Shown here: in pieces, positions 12,226 through 15,263 of the stretch
How positions within the stretch are numbered: position 1 is the first letter of the stretch
How the letters are laid out: each line of letters starts with the position of its first letter
Assembly: GCA_002773655.1 (NCBI GenBank)
Contig: PFAR01000032.1
Coordinates: 1 to 15,263, forward strand
DNA length: 15,263 nt
Source of the DNA: Candidatus Falkowbacteria bacterium CG10_big_fil_rev_8_21_14_0_10_43_10
Lineage (GTDB): Bacteria > Patescibacteriota > Patescibacteriia > Patescibacteriales > XYC2-FULL-47-12
Direction of reading: 5' to 3'
The notes under the pieces: model-generated
What the model was told of the DNA's origin: nothing
Seen by the model: only the letters and a program-made list of their open reading frames with translations
Databases searched by the model: none
Position numbers and translations under genes: made by a program

Positions 12226-12347
12226 ATCCAGCACCATTTAGTATGTTGATAAAAATTTTGTTTGTAAAATTTGCAAAAATTTTTATAATAATATAGTTCT
12301 TTATAATAATATAGTTCAATTTAAAGATTAAAAAATGGTGCTTGGAT
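12226..12347. repeat. CCAGCACC-family element with internal 18-bp tandem repeat
   Basis: The left end ATCCAGCACCATTT (12226-12239) pairs with AAATGGTGCTTGGAT (12333-12347) except for one extra T in the right arm. The interior is very AT-rich and contains TTTATAATAATATAGTTC twice in tandem, at 12282-12299 and 12300-12317. It is the most divergent of the four CCAGCACC elements. Its GGTGCTTGGA right end matches the unit found in the AAATTCCAA repeats. Confidence 0.7.
12262..12289 (+). promoter_or_regulatory. Possible sigma70-like promoter for lepB
   Basis: TTGTAA (12262-12267) and TATAAT (12284-12289) are 16 bases apart, inside the CCAGCACC element and overlapping the first tandem copy. The second tandem copy repeats the TATAAT. 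The region is so AT-rich that chance matches are expected, so this is tentative. Confidence 0.3.
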
Positions 12348-12413
12348 AAATTTAACTTATATCTATCAAGTAGTGGATAATTGTATTTTTTAAAGCATGA
12401 AATTAAGTAAGGC

Positions 12414-12977
12414 ATGAAAAATTTTTTCATTTTCATTTTTGAGGTAATCAAAGTGGTGGTAATCTCACTGGCTATTATTATTCCAGTGCGTTATTTTTTA
12501 ATCCAGCCTTTTTACGTCAACGGCGCCTCCATGGAGCCGAGTTTTCACGATCATGAATATTTGATTATTGATGAAATTACCTACAGGCTGCGCGAACCGC
12601 AGCGCGGGGAGATAGTGGTATTTAAGTACCCCCGCGACCCCAGCCAATATTTTATTAAGCGGATAATCGGGCTTCCCGGAGAAAAGGTGGAGGTTAAGGA
12701 CGGAGGCATTTATGTTTATACCGGGGAAACTAACCGGCGGGTTAAGCTGGACGAAAGCTATCTGCCGGAAGGATTGGAAACATACAGCGCCAGCGAGGGT
12801 ATTTTTGAATTAAGCGGCGACGAATATTATGTTATGGGAGACAACCGTGGCTATAGCAAGGACTCGCGCAGTTTCGGAGCGGTTAAAAAAAGTTTCATCG
12901 TCGGCCGGGTGCTGCTGCGCGGCTGGCCCTTCAGCCGGTTCGGGACTTTTGCGGTGCCGGAATACCAATTATTTTGA
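12414..12977 (+). CDS. lepB: Signal peptidase I
   Basis: This 187-residue membrane protease removes signal peptides from exported proteins. One N-terminal membrane helix (about 8-30) precedes the catalytic domain. The active-site serine is S39 in NGASMEPSF, and the general-base lysine is K82 in YFIKRIIGLPGE. The box E motif GDNRGYSKDSRSFG lies near residues 142-155. The length fits short bacterial LepB forms with a single anchor. The start is the ATG at 12414; AAGG lies only one base upstream, too close to act as a normal ribosome binding site. A mini-ORF overlaps the start by ATGA. The TGA stop falls within the first bases of the following inverted repeat. Its substrates probably include the pilin-like protein at the end of the window. 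Confidence 0.95.
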   Translation: MKNFFIFIFEVIKVVVISLAIIIPVRYFLIQPFYVNGASMEPSFHDHEYLIIDEITYRLREPQRGEIVVFKYPRDPSQYFIKRIIGLPGEKVEVKDGGIYVYTGETNRRVKLDESYLPEGLETYSASEGIFELSGDEYYVMGDNRGYSKDSRSFGAVKKSFIVGRVLLRGWPFSRFGTFAVPEYQLF

Positions 12978-13036
12978 TTTTAGATTTTAGATTTCCGGCG
13001 TAAAGGCGTAGATCAGAAATCTAAAATCTAAAATCA
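12975..13036. repeat. Perfect 20-bp inverted repeat between lepB and hisS
   Basis: GATTTTAGATTTTAGATTTC at 12976-12995 and its exact reverse complement at 13016-13035 (extendable by one pair to 12975/13036) enclose a 20-base GC-richer loop (CGGCGTAAAGGCGTAGATCA). The left arm contains the lepB TGA stop. The arms are built from the GATTTTAGATTT unit also seen at 820-862 and 14396-14469. Confidence 0.85.
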
Positions 13037-13048
13037 TAAATTTATATT

Positions 13049-14389
13049 ATGGGAAGAAAACCAAAAAATCAAACAAAAAGGAACAGCAAAGAAATTCCGA
13101 AAAAGAATGACAATAAAGTTATCGCCCGGCTGCGGGGAATGCGGGACATGCTGCCGGAAGAGCACCAATATTACCGGTTAGTGGTTAATAAGTCCGAAGA
13201 GATAATTAAGTATTACGGTTTCAGCCAGACGGATATTCCGGCGCTGGAAAATTTATCATTGTATGAGCGTTCCACGGGAAAACAGACCGACGTTGTTTCC
13301 AAAGAGATGTACACTTTTATCGATAAGGACGGCGACCGCGTCGGCATCCGGCCGGAAGCGACGCCGGGGCTGGTGCGCTCTTATATTGAGCACGGAATGT
13401 TCAACCAGCCGATCCAGCCGGTTAAGCTTTATTGGATCGGAAATTTAATGCGGCGGGAAAAGCCGCAGTCGGGGCGCTACCGCCAATTCAGCCAGATTGA
13501 CTTGGAAATATTCGGCGAAGCCGGTCCGGTGGCTGATGCCCAGATTATTTTAATCGCCAACCGGATATTTAAAGATTTGCAGATTGACGTGCAGGTGCAG
13601 ATTAACAGCATCGGCTGCAAGGAATGCCGGCCGGCTTATGTTGATAAATTAGCGGAATATTACAAGCAACGCCAGGTGCGCAATAAATTATGCCAAGACT
13701 GCAAAAAGAGGATGCTAAAAAATCCTTTGCGCCTGCTGGACTGCAAGGAAGAATCGTGCCGGGAGGCGCGCGCCGAAGCTCCGCAGATAGTCGATCATCT
13801 CTGTGAAGAGTGCCGCGACCATTTTGTTAAAGTGCTGGAGTATTTGGATGAACTGGACGTGATTTACAATCTCAATCCTTTTCTGGTGCGGGGGCTTGAT
13901 TATTATAACCGGACTGTTTTTGAATTTTGGCCGGAAGAGAATGAGAACGCCCGCCAGAACGCCCTCGGGGGAGGCGGCCGCTATGATGATTTAGTTGAGT
14001 ATATGGGCGGGCGGCCGACGCCGGCGCTGGGCTGGGGGCTGGGAGTAGAGCGCATTATTTTAAAGATAAAAGAAAATAATATTCCGCTGGCGGACGACGG
14101 CAAACCGGACATTTTTCTGGCCCAGCTGGGAGAAGCTTCCAAGCGGAAAGCCATGATTTTTTTTGAGGAGTTAAGGAAAAAGAAATACAAGGCCGCCCAG
14201 AATTTTGTCAAAGATAATTTAAAGTCCCAGCTGGAGCTGGCGGATAAATTAGGGGTTAAACTGACTTTGATTATCGGGCAGAAGGAGATGATGGACGAAA
14301 CAGTTATTATCCGCGACATGGAGTCCGGCATGCAGGAAGTGTTTGATTTTAAAAAGGTTTATGAGGAGCTGGATAAAAGACTAAAATAA
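13049..14389 (+). CDS. hisS: Histidyl-tRNA synthetase
   Basis: This 446-residue class II enzyme charges tRNA-His. Conserved parts in order are LRGMRDMLPEE (28-38), RPEATPGLVRSY (101-112), motif 2 with YWIGNLMRREKPQSGRYRQF (128-147) and QIDLEIFG (149-156), the histidine-specific block RGLDYYNRTVFEF (281-293), GGGGRYDDL (307-315) and motif 3 ALGWGLGVERI (326-336). An anticodon-binding domain covers about 350-446. The middle insert holds eight cysteines in pairs: C190/193, C215/218, C232/237 and C252/255. They could bind zinc; this is inferred from spacing only. A basic, low-complexity N-terminal extension (1-24, Lys/Asn-rich) precedes the conserved start, so initiation further in cannot be excluded, but the ATG at 13049 is the first available one. 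No Shine-Dalgarno site is visible. Confidence 0.97.
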   Translation: MGRKPKNQTKRNSKEIPKKNDNKVIARLRGMRDMLPEEHQYYRLVVNKSEEIIKYYGFSQTDIPALENLSLYERSTGKQTDVVSKEMYTFIDKDGDRVGIRPEATPGLVRSYIEHGMFNQPIQPVKLYWIGNLMRREKPQSGRYRQFSQIDLEIFGEAGPVADAQIILIANRIFKDLQIDVQVQINSIGCKECRPAYVDKLAEYYKQRQVRNKLCQDCKKRMLKNPLRLLDCKEESCREARAEAPQIVDHLCEECRDHFVKVLEYLDELDVIYNLNPFLVRGLDYYNRTVFEFWPEENENARQNALGGGGRYDDLVEYMGGRPTPALGWGLGVERIILKIKENNIPLADDGKPDIFLAQLGEASKRKAMIFFEELRKKKYKAAQNFVKDNLKSQLELADKLGVKLTLIIGQKEMMDETVIIRDMESGMQEVFDFKKVYEELDKRLK

Positions 14390-14395
14390 TTTATG

Positions 14396-14469
14396 ATTTT
14401 AGATTTTAGATTTCAGAATTAAAGCGATACGGCAGTTAAATCATAAATCTGAAATCATAAATCTAAAAT
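14396..14469. repeat. AT-rich inverted repeat between hisS and rpsU
   Basis: Arms 14396-14416 and 14449-14469 pair at 19 of 21 positions around a 32-base loop containing AAGCGATACGGCAG. It uses the same unit as the lepB-hisS repeat. It starts 7 bases after the hisS stop and ends 12 bases before the rpsU ribosome binding site, so it would form the structured part of an rpsU leader or a hisS transcript tail. Confidence 0.75.
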
Positions 14470-14481
14470 TGTATTAAGATC

Positions 14482-14488
14482 GGAGGTG
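14482..14488 (+). promoter_or_regulatory. Strong Shine-Dalgarno site of rpsU
   Basis: GGAGGTG is a perfect 7-base complement to the conserved 3' end of bacterial 16S rRNA, placed 5 bases before the rpsU ATG. No other confident start in the window has a comparable site in the normal position, which makes this one stand out. Confidence 0.85.
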
Positions 14489-14493
14489 TTTAT

Positions 14494-14730
14494 ATGATAG
14501 AGATAAAACGAAAAAAGGGGGAATCCTTCGACGGCATGTACCGGCGGTTTGTTAAGCGCGTCCAGCAGTCCGGGAAAATAATTGAAGCGAAGGAAAACCA
14601 GTACTTTAAGCGGGAGAAAAACAAAAACGCGAAAAAGAAAAGCGCTTTAGTCGGTCTTAGCCTGCGCAAGCAGAAAGAATATTTAAGGAAAATCGGAAAA
14701 TTGGAAGAAGAGCCAAAACGCCGCTGGTAA
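14494..14730 (+). CDS. rpsU: Small ribosomal subunit protein bS21
   Basis: This 78-residue, strongly basic protein binds the platform of the 30S subunit near the 3' end of 16S rRNA, next to the anti-Shine-Dalgarno region. The N-terminal EIKRKKGESFDGMYRRFVKR is the family signature (residues 3-22), followed by VQQSGKIIEAKENQYF. The C-terminal tail (from about 43) is Lys/Arg-rich and ends PKRRW. The length is within the family's usual range. The start is fixed by the GGAGGTG site 5 bases upstream. It follows hisS by about 100 bases and may share its transcript. The exceptional ribosome binding site suggests translational control, discussed as a finding. Confidence 0.93.
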   Translation: MIEIKRKKGESFDGMYRRFVKRVQQSGKIIEAKENQYFKREKNKNAKKKSALVGLSLRKQKEYLRKIGKLEEEPKRRW

Positions 14731-14734
14731 GCGG

Positions 14735-14872
14735 CAAGCACCAAATTCCAAGCACCAAATTCCAAATAAATTTTAAATATAAAATTATAAGTTCTAAAAA
14801 CCACCTTCATTAATTATTTATAATTTAGAGTTTGAGATTTTTTTGGAATTTGGCACTTGGAATTTGGAATTT
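14735..14872. repeat. AT-rich fold-back repeat (AAATTCCAA type) between rpsU and the pilin-like gene
   Basis: AAGCACCAAATTCCAAGCAC and a following AAATTCCAAAT on the left (from 14735) mirror GGAATTTGGCACTTGGAATT on the right (ending near 14872). Weaker AT-rich pairing lies between. The right arm ends about 14 bases before the ATG of the next gene. Confidence 0.7.
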
Positions 14873-14885
14873 AAATAAGTTTCCC

Positions 14886-15263
14886 ATGCAGAGAAAATTT
14901 ACCCAGCACCAAAAAAAGCTGTTGATCAAATTAGCGGCTGTAAGTAGACATATTGGTGCTGGGTTTAACAAGGAGAATAAAAAAGTAGCCAAGAGATACT
15001 TATTGTTGGTATTATTGTTGGTTGCTTTTTTTGTCGCGCCAGCGCTTGCTTCCGCCGACGTTACTTATCCGGAAACGCCGACCGCTTTTGATAATACGGC
15101 CGGGCTGGAAGACGTTAAGGAGGATGTGTATTTGGAAAGCGGCACTGACATCCGGCTGATTATTGTCCGCTTAATAAATGTTTTTATTGGCCTGCTGGGG
15201 CTTATTTTATTAGGGCTTATTATCTACGGCGGCTGGCTGTATATGACTTCCGAGGGCGATTCG
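14886..15263 (+). CDS. Pilin-like / TrbC-VirB2-like secreted membrane protein, 3' end outside window
   Basis: 126 codons are open to the end of the window. The N-terminal 38 residues are basic and hydrophilic. A signal-peptide-like hydrophobic core follows (39-53), then a likely LepB site ALA-SA after residue 55. A short polar, acidic stretch (about 57-90) precedes a second membrane helix (about 92-119) ending LIIYGGWLYMTSEGDS. Small proteins with this plan and the IIYGG-W-YMTS-x-G type ending are frequent in Patescibacteria, where they are often labelled pilin or type IV secretion (TrbC/VirB2-like); that label is by resemblance only. The ATG at 14886 has no ribosome binding site, and a CCAGCACC hairpin lies inside codons 6-27. 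An AAGGAG at 14970-14975 is not followed by a usable in-frame ATG, GTG or TTG at normal spacing, so the true start is uncertain. Confidence 0.6.
   Translation, partial: MQRKFTQHQKKLLIKLAAVSRHIGAGFNKENKKVAKRYLLLVLLLVAFFVAPALASADVTYPETPTAFDNTAGLEDVKEDVYLESGTDIRLIIVRLINVFIGLLGLILLGLIIYGGWLYMTSEGDS
14901..14964. repeat. CCAGCACC-family element within the start of the pilin-like gene
   Basis: ACCCAGCACCAA (14901-14912) and TTGGTGCTGGGT (14953-14964) are perfect 12-bp inverted repeats with a 40-base interior. The ends carry ACCC where the other three elements carry ATCC. An AAGGAG purine run lies 5 bases after the right end. Confidence 0.75.

Larger units (their letters stand above)
12058..12413. 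other. Divergent AT-rich control region between LCP gene and lepB
   Basis: No protein is credible in this 356-bp gap. On the LCP side it holds a hairpin with a GCAA loop (12083-12098) and a 12-bp palindrome ATAGTATACTAT (12103-12114) that contains TATACT on the minus strand. Toward lepB it holds the CCAGCACC-family element (12226-12347) with an 18-bp tandem repeat, and a seven-codon mini-ORF (12397-12417) whose TGA overlaps the lepB ATG. Confidence 0.65.

Noticed and set aside
12282..12317. Tandem 18-bp repeats as the start of a CRISPR array
   Set aside because: Only two adjacent copies exist, without spacers, and no cas genes are nearby.
12212..12451. 79-codon minus-strand reading frame across the lepB start region
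   Set aside because: It is made of AT-rich repeat DNA, is low in complexity (Ile/Asn/Lys/Phe) and overlaps the start of lepB, with no recognisable domain.
1..15263. parS site for ParB (CACGTG-centred palindrome)
   Set aside because: I looked especially around parAB and saw no such site. It may lie elsewhere near the origin, or use a different sequence.
1..15263. UGA recoded as glycine, as in some Patescibacteria (Gracilibacteria/SR1)
   Set aside because: No recognised protein contains an in-frame UGA, and lepB ends at a UGA at the expected end of its domain. The lepB evidence alone is weak, because a TAG follows two codons later.

Overview
The window looks like a chromosomal segment of a Patescibacteria (Candidate Phyla Radiation) bacterium, probably from the Parcubacteria side. 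This is inferred from several features: a compact ParAB / RSH / TopA / DprA / Pth / Der / LCP / LepB / HisS / bS21 gene set; a short RelA/SpoT homologue without its C-terminal regulatory half; a tRNA without encoded CCA; very little use of Shine-Dalgarno (SD) sites; a REP-type tyrosine transposase remnant; a small signal-peptide 'pilin-like' membrane protein after rpsU; and AT-rich fold-back repeats in most intergenic gaps. The standard bacterial code fits: every recognised protein reads through its conserved domains with no in-frame UGA, and lepB ends at UGA.

Layout. 1-440: the 3' part of a REP-associated tyrosine transposase gene with a lost tail. It converges on and overlaps a small membrane protein gene (326-808, minus). 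887-970: tRNA-Leu(CAA), minus. 971-1273: promoter region holding a perfect 18-bp hairpin and a good sigma70-like promoter for parA-parB (1274-2992, plus). 3001-12057: a long minus-strand block read in the order LCP protein, der, pth, dprA, topA, rsh. 12058-12413: a divergent AT-rich control region. 12414-15263: plus-strand genes lepB, hisS, rpsU and a truncated pilin-like gene.

The genes are mostly housekeeping: chromosome partition (ParA/ParB), DNA topology (TopA), uptake-DNA processing (DprA), ribosome assembly and translation quality (Der, Pth, HisS, bS21, tRNA-Leu), the stringent response (RSH), cell-wall polymer attachment (LCP) and protein export (LepB, pilin-like protein).

The non-coding DNA is the unusual part. 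Four elements share the terminal inverted repeat CCAGCACC...GGTGCTGG (1012-1058, 4600-4702, 12226-12347, 14901-14964), in the same window as a REP-type transposase remnant. A second, AT-rich set of fold-back repeats occupies many gaps, and one such piece appears to sit in frame inside topA. A different 105-bp fold-back element lies between pth and dprA. Finally, rpsU alone has a perfect GGAGGTG ribosome binding site, which resembles the bS21 autoregulation known from Bacteroidota. I see no CRISPR array, integrase, toxin-antitoxin pair or clearly new multi-gene system.
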